This document shows, piece by piece, positions 17,640 through 25,888 of a DNA stretch of 64,000 nucleotides. Under the pieces are notes generated by a model. That model was not told where the DNA came from. It did no database searches and worked only from the letters and a program-made list of their open reading frames with translations. The stretch is from CAYRNY01 sp964425755 (GTDB taxonomy: Bacteria; Chloroflexota; Anaerolineae; Aggregatilineales; Aggregatilineaceae), in contig CAYRNY010000004.1 of NCBI GenBank assembly GCA_964425755.1, positions 1-64,000 on the forward strand, in the 5' to 3' direction. Position 1 is the stretch's first letter. Each line of letters starts with the position of its first letter. Position numbers and translations under genes: made by a program.

Positions 17640-18701
17640 ATGGCCGTAACGCAACCTGAACCCAAGCCCGTACAGCGCGTGCAAGTCCCCCAGGCAGTGA
17701 GCACCGTGTTGCGCTCGATGTTTGGCAACCAGGAAGCGATCCTGCTGCTGGTTTTGATCGTGTTGATCGCGTATGTGGGCTACGACAACCCGCGCTTCCT
17801 CAACACGCGCAACATGGTGAACGTCTTCAGTGGCAATGCATACATCGCCGTCGCCGCGATCGGCATGACGATGGTCATTATCTCGGGCAATATCGATATC
17901 TCGGTCGGCTCGCTGATCGTGGTGTTGACGATCTTCAGCGGCCATCTTTCGATCTACGACTACCCCTCGTGGGTCTCGACTCGCGCGGCGATCTGGCTGG
18001 CGTGGATCATACCGGTCATTGCGGGGGGCATGGTCGGGGCACTGATCGGGTTCATTGTGACCTATCTCCGCGTGCCGTCCATTGTCGTGACATTGGGGTT
18101 CCTGAGCATCCTCAAAGGGCTGTTGATCATCGTGACGAAGGGCGAGCGCGTTACCGGGATGCCGGACGCTTACGGGCTGGCCCAGCAGCGCCCGCTGGAA
18201 AACGTCTCGCTGCCGGTATTCGAAGATTTTTTCCAGGGCCTGACCATGCCGGTCTATATCATGGTCGTGCTGATGGTCCTCGCCGCGCTCTGGATGCGCT
18301 ACAGCGCCAGGGGCCGCGCGATTTACGCCGTCGGCGGGAATGCCGAAGCCGCGCGGCTGTCGGGGATATCTGAGCAGCGCATCGTGATGACCGCCTTCGT
18401 GCTCAACGGCATGTTTGTGGGCGTGGCGAGCATTTTGCTGGCAACCCAGTTCCGCGTGATCCAGACGACGGTCCCGCCGATCGAACTCACGATCATCACG
18501 GCGACGGTGGTCGGCGGCGTCAGCATTCTGGGGGGAACCGGTACGGTCGTGGGGCCGGTCATCGCCGCGATCTTGATCAATACGATCACCAAAGCACTTG
18601 TGTTCCTGAATATCTCGCCGTTCTGGACCAAAGCGATTCAAGGGTTGCTGATTCTGGTCACTGTGCTGGTTGACCTGCTGCGCCGGTCGCGGCAAAGCTG
18701 A
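17640..18701 (+). CDS. rhaP: Rhamnose-type ABC transporter permease 1 (RhaP)
   Basis: This 353-residue integral membrane protein has about eight to ten hydrophobic segments. It carries GNIDISVGSLIVV, the RbsC-family motif, near residue 83. The late VGGVSILGGTGTVVGPVIAAIL stretch near residue 285 is also conserved in the family. A 45-residue hydrophilic N terminus precedes the first membrane span. It is packed between the ATPase and a second permease, so the importer uses a heterodimeric membrane channel as in RhaPQ. Which of the two permeases is P and which Q is by order only. Confidence 0.88.
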   Translation: MAVTQPEPKPVQRVQVPQAVSTVLRSMFGNQEAILLLVLIVLIAYVGYDNPRFLNTRNMVNVFSGNAYIAVAAIGMTMVIISGNIDISVGSLIVVLTIFSGHLSIYDYPSWVSTRAAIWLAWIIPVIAGGMVGALIGFIVTYLRVPSIVVTLGFLSILKGLLIIVTKGERVTGMPDAYGLAQQRPLENVSLPVFEDFFQGLTMPVYIMVVLMVLAALWMRYSARGRAIYAVGGNAEAARLSGISEQRIVMTAFVLNGMFVGVASILLATQFRVIQTTVPPIELTIITATVVGGVSILGGTGTVVGPVIAAILINTITKALVFLNISPFWTKAIQGLLILVTVLVDLLRRSRQS

Positions 18702-18718
18702 AGCGGAGCGAACACCCA

Positions 18719-19720
18719 ATGGCTATTCACGAATCCGAACTAAACAGGGATCAACGCTCATCGATCTGGGTTTCAGCGCGTTCGTTGTTGTTCACGCAGG
18801 AAAGCGTGCTTTTTATCATCACCCTGATCGCGATCGGCGTGCTGTCGGTCCAGACGGATAAGTTCCTGACCACCAGCAACCTGCTCAACCAGGGGCGGCT
18901 CGTGACAGAAATCGGGCTGCTGGCCCTGCCGATGACGTTCATCATCATCACCGGCGGGATTGACTTGTCCGTCGGCTCGATCGCCGGGCTGAGCGCGATT
19001 ATGTTGGGCTATAGCTGGCACAATCTGGGCTACCCGCTATCCGCCGCCATTGCGATCGCAATGCTAACCGGCACCATCGCCGGGTTCGTCAACGGCTTGT
19101 TGATCACGCGTATCGGCGTGCCTCCCCTGATCATGACGCTCGCGACGCTCACATTTTACCGGGGGCTGGCCGAAGGGATCGCGCAGGCGCGTTCTGTGAC
19201 GGGCTACCCCAAATGGTTCTACCAGATGGGCCAGGGGGAGACGCTGGGCATCCCATCGCAGCTTTACCTGCTGGTGATCGCGACCGTGATCACGGGCATC
19301 ATCCTGTCGCGCACGACGTTCGGGCGCTCGCTGTACGCGATCGGTAATAACGAGCTGGCCGCGCGTTTTTCTGGCATCCCGGTGGACCGGATCAAACTGA
19401 TCATCTATTCGTTTTCCGGGTTTATGGCCGGGCTGGCCGGGTATATTCTCGTCTCACGCGTCAGCACCACGCGCTCGGATATGGGAACCGGCTGGGAACT
19501 GGACGTGATCGCGGCGGTCGTGCTGGGCGGCACCAGCATTTTCGGCGGGTCCGGCAGCATCACCGGGACGGCGATCGGCCTGGTGCTGATCCAGCTATTG
19601 AAGAACGGTCTCGCGCTGACCGGGGTAACCGGCGACGCGACCATCGTCGTGATCGGCACGGTGCTGATTCTTTCCACGCTGGTCAACAGCCTCGTCCAAC
19701 GTTATGTTGAGAATGTCTGA
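18719..19720 (+). CDS. rhaQ: Rhamnose-type ABC transporter permease 2 (RhaQ)
   Basis: This 333-residue permease of the same family as the previous gene has the motif GGIDLSVGSIAGL near residue 79 and VLGGTSIFGGSGSITGTAIGLV near residue 278. About nine hydrophobic segments are visible. It starts 17 nt after rhaP with GGAGCG upstream of the ATG. With RhaP it should form the membrane pore. A gap of 115 nt with a ribosome-binding site AGGAG then leads to the binding-protein gene. Confidence 0.88.
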   Translation: MAIHESELNRDQRSSIWVSARSLLFTQESVLFIITLIAIGVLSVQTDKFLTTSNLLNQGRLVTEIGLLALPMTFIIITGGIDLSVGSIAGLSAIMLGYSWHNLGYPLSAAIAIAMLTGTIAGFVNGLLITRIGVPPLIMTLATLTFYRGLAEGIAQARSVTGYPKWFYQMGQGETLGIPSQLYLLVIATVITGIILSRTTFGRSLYAIGNNELAARFSGIPVDRIKLIIYSFSGFMAGLAGYILVSRVSTTRSDMGTGWELDVIAAVVLGGTSIFGGSGSITGTAIGLVLIQLLKNGLALTGVTGDATIVVIGTVLILSTLVNSLVQRYVENV

Positions 19721-19835
19721 TGTTAACGGCAAGTCGTTCAGATATGGAAGGAGGTAGCGCTATCGACGAAAAACACCCAACACTCCCGCTGCGTGTTCGT
19801 TTAGGCCATGAGAACATAAATAGGAGAAACTTACC

Positions 19836-20969
19836 ATGCGTAAAATGCTTGCCATCTTAATCGTGCTCAGCCTGGTGTTAGGCCCGCTGTCGATCATGCC
19901 GGCCTTCGCGCAGGATGGTGAAGAAGATCGCTGGGACGGCGCGGACGATCTCCCCGTGAACCCGCTGCCCTGCGGTGACGAAGAAGCCGAACCGCCGGAA
20001 CCGCTACCTTACGATGGCGGCCAGCCGGTCGATCCGCCGGACCTGGCGGGCGAACCGATCGTCCTGGTGGACGTGCCGAAGCTGATCGGCATCGGCTACT
20101 TCGCCGCGACGACGAAGGGGCAGCAGGAAGCTGCCGAGGAACTGGGGAACGTGACGGTGACGACCGACGCGCCGACCGAAGCTAACATCGACGACCAGGT
20201 CGCCTTCATCGACAACTACATCACCCAGGGCGTGGACGGTATTCTGTTCGCGGCCAATGACCCGGTCGCGATCTCGCCGGTGCTGCGCCGCGCGCTGGAA
20301 GCCGGGATTCACGTCGTGGGCTATGACGCCAACTCCGAGCCGGACGCCCGCGAGTGGTTCGTCAACCAGGCTGAGTTCAACGGCATCGCCAAGGCACTGA
20401 TGGACAGCCTGGCCGAAGAGCAGGGCGAAGATGCCAAGTTCGGCATCGTGACCAGCACCTTCACCACGCCGAACCAGGCGCGCTGGATCGCGGAGATGTG
20501 GGCCTATACCAACCAGTGCTATCCCGAAATGGAATGGCTAGAGACGCTCGAAGCGCAGGAAGACTACAACCAGTCCTTCCAGCAGGCCAACACGTTGATC
20601 GACAAGTATGGCGACGAGCTGAACGGCATCTTCGGGATGACCAGCGTCGCGACGCCAGCGGCATCGGACGCGGTGACGCAGGCCGGGCTGTGTGGTGAAA
20701 CATCGGTGATCGGCCTGGCGACCCCGAACGAGATGAAGCCGTTCGTCAACGATGGCTGTGTGCAGAATGTCGTGCTGTGGAACCCGGTGGACCTGGGTTA
20801 CGCGGCGGTCTACGTCATGCGCGCGGTGGTCGATGGCGAGCTGCAACCCGGTGACACCGAGGTTGAAGCGGGACGCCTGGGCACGCTGCAGATCGTCAAC
20901 GGCAGCGAAGTGCTGCTTGGCCCGCCCTTTATCTACACCGCTGAAAACATCAACGACTTCGACTTCTAG
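19836..20969 (+). CDS. rhaS: Rhamnose ABC transporter substrate-binding protein (RhaS)
   Basis: This 377-residue exported protein has a signal peptide ending at MPAFAQDG. An unusual acidic and proline-rich linker follows (about residues 27-75, DEEAEPPEPLPYDGGQPVDPP) before the type 4 periplasmic-binding fold. The C-terminal half has the ATPNEMKPFVNDG and LWNPVDLGYAAVYV segments typical of RhaS-type proteins. The linker may tether the domain to the cell surface or span a thick envelope. It is separated from the enzyme genes by an intrinsic terminator, which should keep this gene's mRNA more abundant than the downstream genes. Confidence 0.9.
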   Translation: MRKMLAILIVLSLVLGPLSIMPAFAQDGEEDRWDGADDLPVNPLPCGDEEAEPPEPLPYDGGQPVDPPDLAGEPIVLVDVPKLIGIGYFAATTKGQQEAAEELGNVTVTTDAPTEANIDDQVAFIDNYITQGVDGILFAANDPVAISPVLRRALEAGIHVVGYDANSEPDAREWFVNQAEFNGIAKALMDSLAEEQGEDAKFGIVTSTFTTPNQARWIAEMWAYTNQCYPEMEWLETLEAQEDYNQSFQQANTLIDKYGDELNGIFGMTSVATPAASDAVTQAGLCGETSVIGLATPNEMKPFVNDGCVQNVVLWNPVDLGYAAVYVMRAVVDGELQPGDTEVEAGRLGTLQIVNGSEVLLGPPFIYTAENINDFDF

Positions 20970-20991
20970 CCCGTATACCTTACCGGTAACC

Positions 20992-21022
20992 GGCCCCTTT
21001 TCCAGATAGAAAAGGGGCCTTT
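20992..21022 (+). terminator. Intrinsic terminator after rhaS
   Basis: An 11-bp perfect stem (GGCCCCTTTTC at 20992-21002 with GAAAAGGGGCC at 21009-21019) around a 6-nt loop is followed by TTT. It probably works as a partial terminator: the catabolic genes continue 20 nt further in the same direction. Confidence 0.8.
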
Positions 21023-21042
21023 CCCCCCTGCGAGTTGAGGTT

Positions 21043-21804
21043 ATGGACAGAACCCTTAGGGCGTTGGTCGCCCTGACCCGGATTCTCGGCGAACCGCAGC
21101 GCGATCTCGTGGTCATTGGGGAGGGCAACACGTCCCACCGCATTGACGACGCGACGTTTTGGGTCAAGGCCAGCGGCCAGCAGATGGCGCAGATCGCGGA
21201 CGACGGCTTTGTCGCGGTGCACTTCGCGCCCATGCTGGATATGCTCGACGATCCCCCCGCCGACCGCCAGACGATGCAGGCGTTGATGCAGGCGGCGAAA
21301 GTGGACCCGGACGACCCCCGGCGGCCTTCGATCGAAACGTCGTTTCACGCGATGTTGCTGGCCGAGTGCGAGGTACAGGTCGTGGCGCACACCCACCCCA
21401 CCGCGGTCAACCGCATCATGTGCAGCGAGCGCGCCGAACAGTTCGCACGCCGCCGCTTGTTTCCCGATGAGGTGGTCGTCTGCGGGCCGGAGTCGGTGTT
21501 CGTGCCGTATGTCGATCCGGGGCTGCCGCTGGCGATTGAGATGCGCGCGCGCGTGCGTGATTACATGCAGCGGCAGGGCGAAGCGCCAAAAGTTATCTTG
21601 CTGGCGAATCACGGCCTGATCGTGCTGGGGCAAACCACGACCGAGGCGCTGAATATCACGACGATGTGCGTGAAGGCGGCAGACATTTTCTGGGGCGCGT
21701 GCGCGGTGGGCGAGCCGGTGTTCATGTCCGGTGCGGATATCGCCCACATCTACCACCGCCCAGACGAGGTTTACCGCCGCCGGGGGTTCGCCGGCCCGAC
21801 GTGA
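21043..21804 (+). CDS. rhaD: Class II aldolase, probable rhamnulose-1-phosphate aldolase
   Basis: This 253-residue zinc aldolase of the AraD/FucA family has zinc ligands visible in QVVAHTHPTAVNRIMCS and in ANHGLIVLG. Upstream are GEGNTSHRI and KASGQQM, the phosphate-binding motifs. In this operon the expected reaction is L-rhamnulose 1-phosphate to dihydroxyacetone phosphate and L-lactaldehyde. Sequence alone cannot exclude L-fuculose- or L-ribulose-type specificity, but the neighbouring rhamnose isomerase, kinase and mutarotase make rhamnulose the best choice. Confidence 0.82.
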   Translation: MDRTLRALVALTRILGEPQRDLVVIGEGNTSHRIDDATFWVKASGQQMAQIADDGFVAVHFAPMLDMLDDPPADRQTMQALMQAAKVDPDDPRRPSIETSFHAMLLAECEVQVVAHTHPTAVNRIMCSERAEQFARRRLFPDEVVVCGPESVFVPYVDPGLPLAIEMRARVRDYMQRQGEAPKVILLANHGLIVLGQTTTEALNITTMCVKAADIFWGACAVGEPVFMSGADIAHIYHRPDEVYRRRGFAGPT

Positions 21805-21836
21805 CCGGCGCATAGTGAAGTGAGTGATACGCTGGC

Positions 21837-23111
21837 ATGCATGTAGAACTTGCTTACGGCAAAACCGGGCTGCAGCTTGATCTTCCCGCCGGGCTTAACG
21901 TCACGGTGATCCGCCCGCGTTACGTGGATGGGCTGCCCGATCCGGCGGGCGCGGTGCGGGCCGCGCTCGACGCGCCGATCGCCACGCCGCCGCTGCGCGA
22001 CTGGGTCCAGGCAACGGACCGCGTGGGGATCGCTTTCAGCGACATCACCCGGCCCACGCCCAACCATATCCTGCTGCCGGTCATCCTGTCGGCGCTGGCA
22101 CACGTCCCTGCCGGGCAGATCGTGCTGTTCAACGGCACCGGGACGCACCGCCCGAACACCGATGCCGAATTACGCGTGATGCTGGGTGATGCGATCGTGG
22201 ATCGCTACCGCATCGTGCAGAACGACGCCACCGACAGCGCCGCCTATACGCACGTAGGCCGCACGTCCAGGGGCAACGATATCTGGCTGCACCGCGAGTT
22301 TGTGGACTGCGACGCGCACATCCTGACCGGGTTCATCGAGCCGCATTTCTTCGCCGGTTTTTCGGGCGGTGGCAAAGCAGTCATGCCGGGGCTGGCCGCG
22401 CTCGACACGATCATGACCAATCACTGCGCGGCCAACCTGGACGATCCGCGCGCGACGTGGGGCGTCACGCACGGCAACCCGCTGTGGGAAGACGTGCGCG
22501 AGGCGGCACACATGCTGCCCCGGAATTTCCTGCTCAACGTGACCCTGAACCGGGACAAGCAGATCACAGGCGTATTTGCGGGCGATCTCGACCAGGCCCA
22601 CGCGCAGGGCGCGGCGTTCGTCAAGCAGACCGCAATGGTCGCCGTCGCGGAGCCGTTCGATATCGTGATCACCAGCAATTCCGGTTACCCGCTGGACCTG
22701 AACCTGTACCAGTCGGTGAAGGGCATGCGCGCGGCAGCGCAGATCGTGAAGCCGGGCGGTGCGATCATCATCGCGGCAGACTGCTGGGACGGCATCCCCG
22801 ATCACGGCGTGTATGGGAGTCTGCTACGCGCGGCGCGCTCGCCCGGCGACTTACTGGCGACCATTCGCGCGCCGGGCTTCCGGCAGCAGGACATGTGGCA
22901 GGCGCAGATACAGGCGCTCGTCTCCCAGCAAGCGGAGGTGTACGTCTACAGCCGCAACCTGACCGCCGCCCAGATCGACGCGGCGTTGCTGCGCCCCTGC
23001 GATGATGTCGCGGCGTTGGTGGGCGACTTGCTGGACCGGTACGGGAACCAGGCGCGGGTCTGCGTGCTGCCGGAAGGGCCGCAGACGATCCCGTATATCG
23101 CAGAGGAATAA
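21837..23111 (+). CDS. LarA-family nickel-pincer racemase/epimerase
   Basis: This 424-residue protein of the lactate racemase (LarA, DUF2088) family uses the nickel-pincer nucleotide cofactor. The catalytic set is intact: Arg72 in DITRPTP, His104 in GTGTHRP, His170 and Lys180 in EPHFFAGFSGGGKAVMPG, and His196 in TNHCAAN, with spacing matching Lactobacillus LarA almost exactly. Family members racemise lactate, malate or other 2-hydroxyacids or epimerise sugar acids. Within this operon it may act on lactate formed from L-lactaldehyde. No cofactor synthesis genes (larB, larC, larE) are in the window. The start ATG lies 32 nt after the aldolase stop. Confidence 0.85.
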   Translation: MHVELAYGKTGLQLDLPAGLNVTVIRPRYVDGLPDPAGAVRAALDAPIATPPLRDWVQATDRVGIAFSDITRPTPNHILLPVILSALAHVPAGQIVLFNGTGTHRPNTDAELRVMLGDAIVDRYRIVQNDATDSAAYTHVGRTSRGNDIWLHREFVDCDAHILTGFIEPHFFAGFSGGGKAVMPGLAALDTIMTNHCAANLDDPRATWGVTHGNPLWEDVREAAHMLPRNFLLNVTLNRDKQITGVFAGDLDQAHAQGAAFVKQTAMVAVAEPFDIVITSNSGYPLDLNLYQSVKGMRAAAQIVKPGGAIIIAADCWDGIPDHGVYGSLLRAARSPGDLLATIRAPGFRQQDMWQAQIQALVSQQAEVYVYSRNLTAAQIDAALLRPCDDVAALVGDLLDRYGNQARVCVLPEGPQTIPYIAEE

Positions 23112-23130
23112 CGTGAACGGAGCAGGCACG

Positions 23131-23445
23131 ATGATTCGCAAAGCGTTTGTCATGCGCGTGAACCCTGACCAGCACGCAGAATACGAACAGCGCCATAACC
23201 CGATCTGGCCGGAGTTGGAGCGCGTGCTCAAGGCGCATGGCGTCCACAATTATTCGATCTTTTTGGACCCGGAGACGAGCCAACTGTTCACTTATGTTGA
23301 GATCGAGAGTGAGGAACGCTGGAACGCGATCGCCGAAAGCGACGTCTGCCAGCGGTGGTGGGCTTACATGGCGGACATCATGCCGGCGCACGCCGACAAC
23401 AGCCCGCTATCGACCGACCTGAAATGCGTGTTTCATCTGCCCTGA
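23131..23445 (+). CDS. rhaM: L-rhamnose mutarotase
   Basis: This 104-residue protein has the exact family length. It begins MIRKAFVMRVNPDQHAEYEQ and contains HNPIWPELERVLKAHG, NYSIFLDPETSQLFTYVE and a late CQRWWAYMADIM. These match the RhaM/RhaU family, a dimeric ferredoxin-like barrel interconverting alpha- and beta-L-rhamnose. The ribosome-binding site GGAGCAGGCACG precedes the ATG. It confirms that the operon is for L-rhamnose. It begins 19 nt after the LarA-family gene. Confidence 0.95.
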   Translation: MIRKAFVMRVNPDQHAEYEQRHNPIWPELERVLKAHGVHNYSIFLDPETSQLFTYVEIESEERWNAIAESDVCQRWWAYMADIMPAHADNSPLSTDLKCVFHLP

Positions 23446-23505
23446 CGGGGCACACCGATCGCTTGCGCACGATCCGGGGACTGTGCCCCTAACGACGGAG
23501 TGATG

Positions 23506-24294
23506 ATGCCTATGCCCGAGCCTTTGTTCCTGGAAGAACGGCGACGCGCGATCATCGAACAACTGGAGCAAGAAGGGCGTGTCACGGTCAAAGAGCTCAG
23601 CGATCGCATGCAGGTTAGCGAGGTCACGATCCGCCAGGACCTGCGCGCGCTGGAAGAACAGGGGCTGGTTGACCGGACCTATGGCGGCGCGGTGTATCGC
23701 GGCGGCCCGGCCAGCCTGCGCGAGCTGTCGTTTAACGTCCGCATAGCCAAAATGAGCAAGCAGAAGAAAGCGCTTGCGGCAGCCGCGGCCCACCTGGTGC
23801 AGGACGGGTTCAGCCTCGCGCTGGACTCCAGCACGTCGGTGTACGCGCTGATCCCGCACCTGAAGCAGTTCAGCAAGCTCACGATCATGACCAACGGGCT
23901 GATGGTGGCGCAAAGCTTTTTGGAAAATGACGAACGCAACATAAAAATCTTGCTCACCGGCGGGCGGCTGCGCAACGACTCGATCTCGCTGGTCGAGCCG
24001 CCGGGCAAACTGCCGGACATCAACCTCAACATCGGTTTCTTTAGCTGTCACGGCATCACGCCGGAGATCGGCGCGACGGAAATCGACCGGGACGAGGTAC
24101 TGGTCAAGCAGGCGCTCCTGGCGCGCTGCATCCATACCGTCTTCCTGATCGACGCGAGCAAGTGGGGCCGTGTCGCGCCGTATACCATCGCTGCCAGCGC
24201 GGATATCCCGCACATCATCACCACGCAGGACGCGCCAGAAGACGCCGTGCGGCAGCTTCGTGAAGCGGGCGTGCGGGTTGATGTCGTCCGGTAA
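23506..24294 (+). CDS. DeoR-family regulator of the rhamnose genes
   Basis: This protein of about 262 residues has a DeoR winged helix near residues 10-65 (ERRRAIIEQLEQEGRVTVKE, then SDRMQVSEVTIRQDLRALEEQGLV). A DeoRC sugar-phosphate sensor domain follows, with ALDSSTSVYALI, TIMTNGLMVA and KSELF-like KWGRVAP segments. Several starts are close together: GTG 23500 and ATG 23503, 23506 and 23512. I chose 23506, six bases after the GGAG. The inducer is probably a rhamnose pathway phosphate. It sits inside the catabolic operon and may repress it through the dyads upstream of rhaB and rhaT; this is inference. Confidence 0.88.
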   Translation: MPMPEPLFLEERRRAIIEQLEQEGRVTVKELSDRMQVSEVTIRQDLRALEEQGLVDRTYGGAVYRGGPASLRELSFNVRIAKMSKQKKALAAAAAHLVQDGFSLALDSSTSVYALIPHLKQFSKLTIMTNGLMVAQSFLENDERNIKILLTGGRLRNDSISLVEPPGKLPDINLNIGFFSCHGITPEIGATEIDRDEVLVKQALLARCIHTVFLIDASKWGRVAPYTIAASADIPHIITTQDAPEDAVRQLREAGVRVDVVR

Positions 24295-24341
24295 CACCGT
24301 GATCGGCCTGCCTGCACGTATGGTCATGCTGCGTGGATAAA

Positions 24342-24375
24342 CGTAAAGTACGTAAAGTTACTTTTCAGGTGAAAA
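24342..24375 (+). promoter_or_regulatory. Operator-like repeats upstream of rhaB
   Basis: CGTAAAGT occurs twice in tandem (24342-24349 and 24351-24358). A near-perfect dyad AAAGT-T-ACTTT (24354-24364) follows, and then TTTTCA-GG-TGAAAA (24362-24375), a perfect 6-bp dyad, ends just before the kinase start. The cluster suggests an internal promoter or repressor site for the last two genes. Confidence 0.45.
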
Positions 24376-24379
24376 CATT

Positions 24380-25825
24380 ATGTCCGACTACCATAGTATT
24401 GCTGTCGATTTAGGAGCCGAATCGGGCCGCGTGATGGACGTGTGGTTTGACGGGGACCGGTTCACGCAGACGGAAGTTCATCGTTTCCCAAACATCCCTG
24501 TGCGTGTACACGACCGGCTGCACTGGGACATCCTGCGCCTGTGGCACGAGATCCAGGCCGGCATCGCGCAGGTCACGCCGCAACCGGCCAGCATCGGCGT
24601 CGCCACGTGGGGCGTGGATTTCGCGCTGCTGGACGCGGACGGCAATCTGCTGAGCAACCCGGTGCATTACCGCGACAGCCGCACCGATGGCGCGATGGAA
24701 TGGGTGTTTGAGCGCCAGTCGCGCACCGCGATCTTCGACCGTACCGGTATCCAGCACATGCAGATCAACACGCTCTACCAGATCGCGAGCATGGTCCGCG
24801 ACAACAGCGCGGTGCTCAAGGCCGCGCGGCTGTACCTGTCGATCCCCGACCTGTTGCATTACTGGCTGTGCGGCGTGGCGAAGACCGAGTTCACCCACGC
24901 GACGACGACGCAAATGTACAACCCGCACATCCGCGACTGGGACCGCGAGATGCTCGAAACGCTGGGCGTGCCGGGCGCGATCTTCCCGGAGATCATCGAG
25001 CCGGGCACGCAGATCGGCACGTATGAAGGCGTGCCGGTGATCGTGCCCGCGACGCACGACACGGCCAGCGCGGTCGTCGCCGTGCCGACGATCACCGAAA
25101 ACTACGCTTACCTCAGCAGCGGCACCTGGAGCCTGCTGGGGCTGGAGTTGCCGCGCCCGATCATCAACGACGCCGCCTGCGAAGCGAACGTCACCAACGA
25201 AGGCGGCGTATACGGCACGTACCGCTTCCTCAAGAACGTGGTGGGGCTGTGGCTTGCGCAGCAATGCCGCGCGACGTGGCGCGCCGAAGGGACCAGCTAC
25301 AGCTACGACGACCTCACCGCTGCCGCCGCCGAAGCCGAGCCGTTCCGCAGCCTGCTTGACCCGGATCACCCGGACTTCCTGCCCCCTGGCGATATGCCGG
25401 AGCGCATCCGCGCATACTGCCGCCGGACCGGGCAGCCGGAGCCGGAGACGGTCGGGCAGGTGATGCGGGCGGTGTACGAATCGCTGGCACTGAAGTACCG
25501 TTACGTGCTGGAACGGCTGGTCGCACTGGCGGAAAAACCCGTCGACCGGCTGCATATCATCGGTGGTGGCGCGCGTAACCACCTGCTGAACCAGATGACC
25601 GCCAACGCGATTAACCGCGAGGTTGTCGCTGGGCCGTACGAGGCGACCGCGCTCGGAAACGCGATCGTGCAGCTGATCACACTGGGCGCGCTGGATAATA
25701 TCGCCCAGGCGCGCGGCATCCTGGCCCAGACGGTCGATACCGTCTCGTTTATGCCCAACCAGACAGACGCCTGGGAAACCGCTTACCAGCGCTACTGCAC
25801 GCTTATCGAAGGCGAATCATCGTGA
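24380..25825 (+). CDS. rhaB: Rhamnulokinase
   Basis: This 481-residue FGGY-family kinase begins YHSIAVDLGAESGRVM, the RhaB-type phosphate loop (DLGAESGR instead of DIGT). HWDILRLWHEIQAG, the ATP-binding ATHDTASAVVAVP and LSSGTWSLLGLEL, and the late IIGGGARNHLLNQMTANA are also typical of RhaB. It phosphorylates L-rhamnulose at O1. It lies in the order DeoR, kinase, isomerase. Confidence 0.95.
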   Translation: MSDYHSIAVDLGAESGRVMDVWFDGDRFTQTEVHRFPNIPVRVHDRLHWDILRLWHEIQAGIAQVTPQPASIGVATWGVDFALLDADGNLLSNPVHYRDSRTDGAMEWVFERQSRTAIFDRTGIQHMQINTLYQIASMVRDNSAVLKAARLYLSIPDLLHYWLCGVAKTEFTHATTTQMYNPHIRDWDREMLETLGVPGAIFPEIIEPGTQIGTYEGVPVIVPATHDTASAVVAVPTITENYAYLSSGTWSLLGLELPRPIINDAACEANVTNEGGVYGTYRFLKNVVGLWLAQQCRATWRAEGTSYSYDDLTAAAAEAEPFRSLLDPDHPDFLPPGDMPERIRAYCRRTGQPEPETVGQVMRAVYESLALKYRYVLERLVALAEKPVDRLHIIGGGARNHLLNQMTANAINREVVAGPYEATALGNAIVQLITLGALDNIAQARGILAQTVDTVSFMPNQTDAWETAYQRYCTLIEGESS

Positions 25826-25888
25826 GCGCGCTTCCGGCATCAAAGCGACAATCGCCAAGCCATCTTGTGACATGTTGAGGAGCTTATT

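Noticed and set aside
16032..18719. An 895-codon open frame on the minus strand opposite rhaT and rhaP
   Set aside because: It is the mirror of genuine plus-strand genes in GC-rich DNA: rich in Arg, His, Asp and Gln, with no recognisable fold.
21043..21804. L-fuculose-phosphate aldolase as the identity of the class II aldolase
   Set aside because: Sequence allows it, but the rhamnose-specific mutarotase, isomerase and kinase alongside make rhamnulose-1-phosphate the better substrate.
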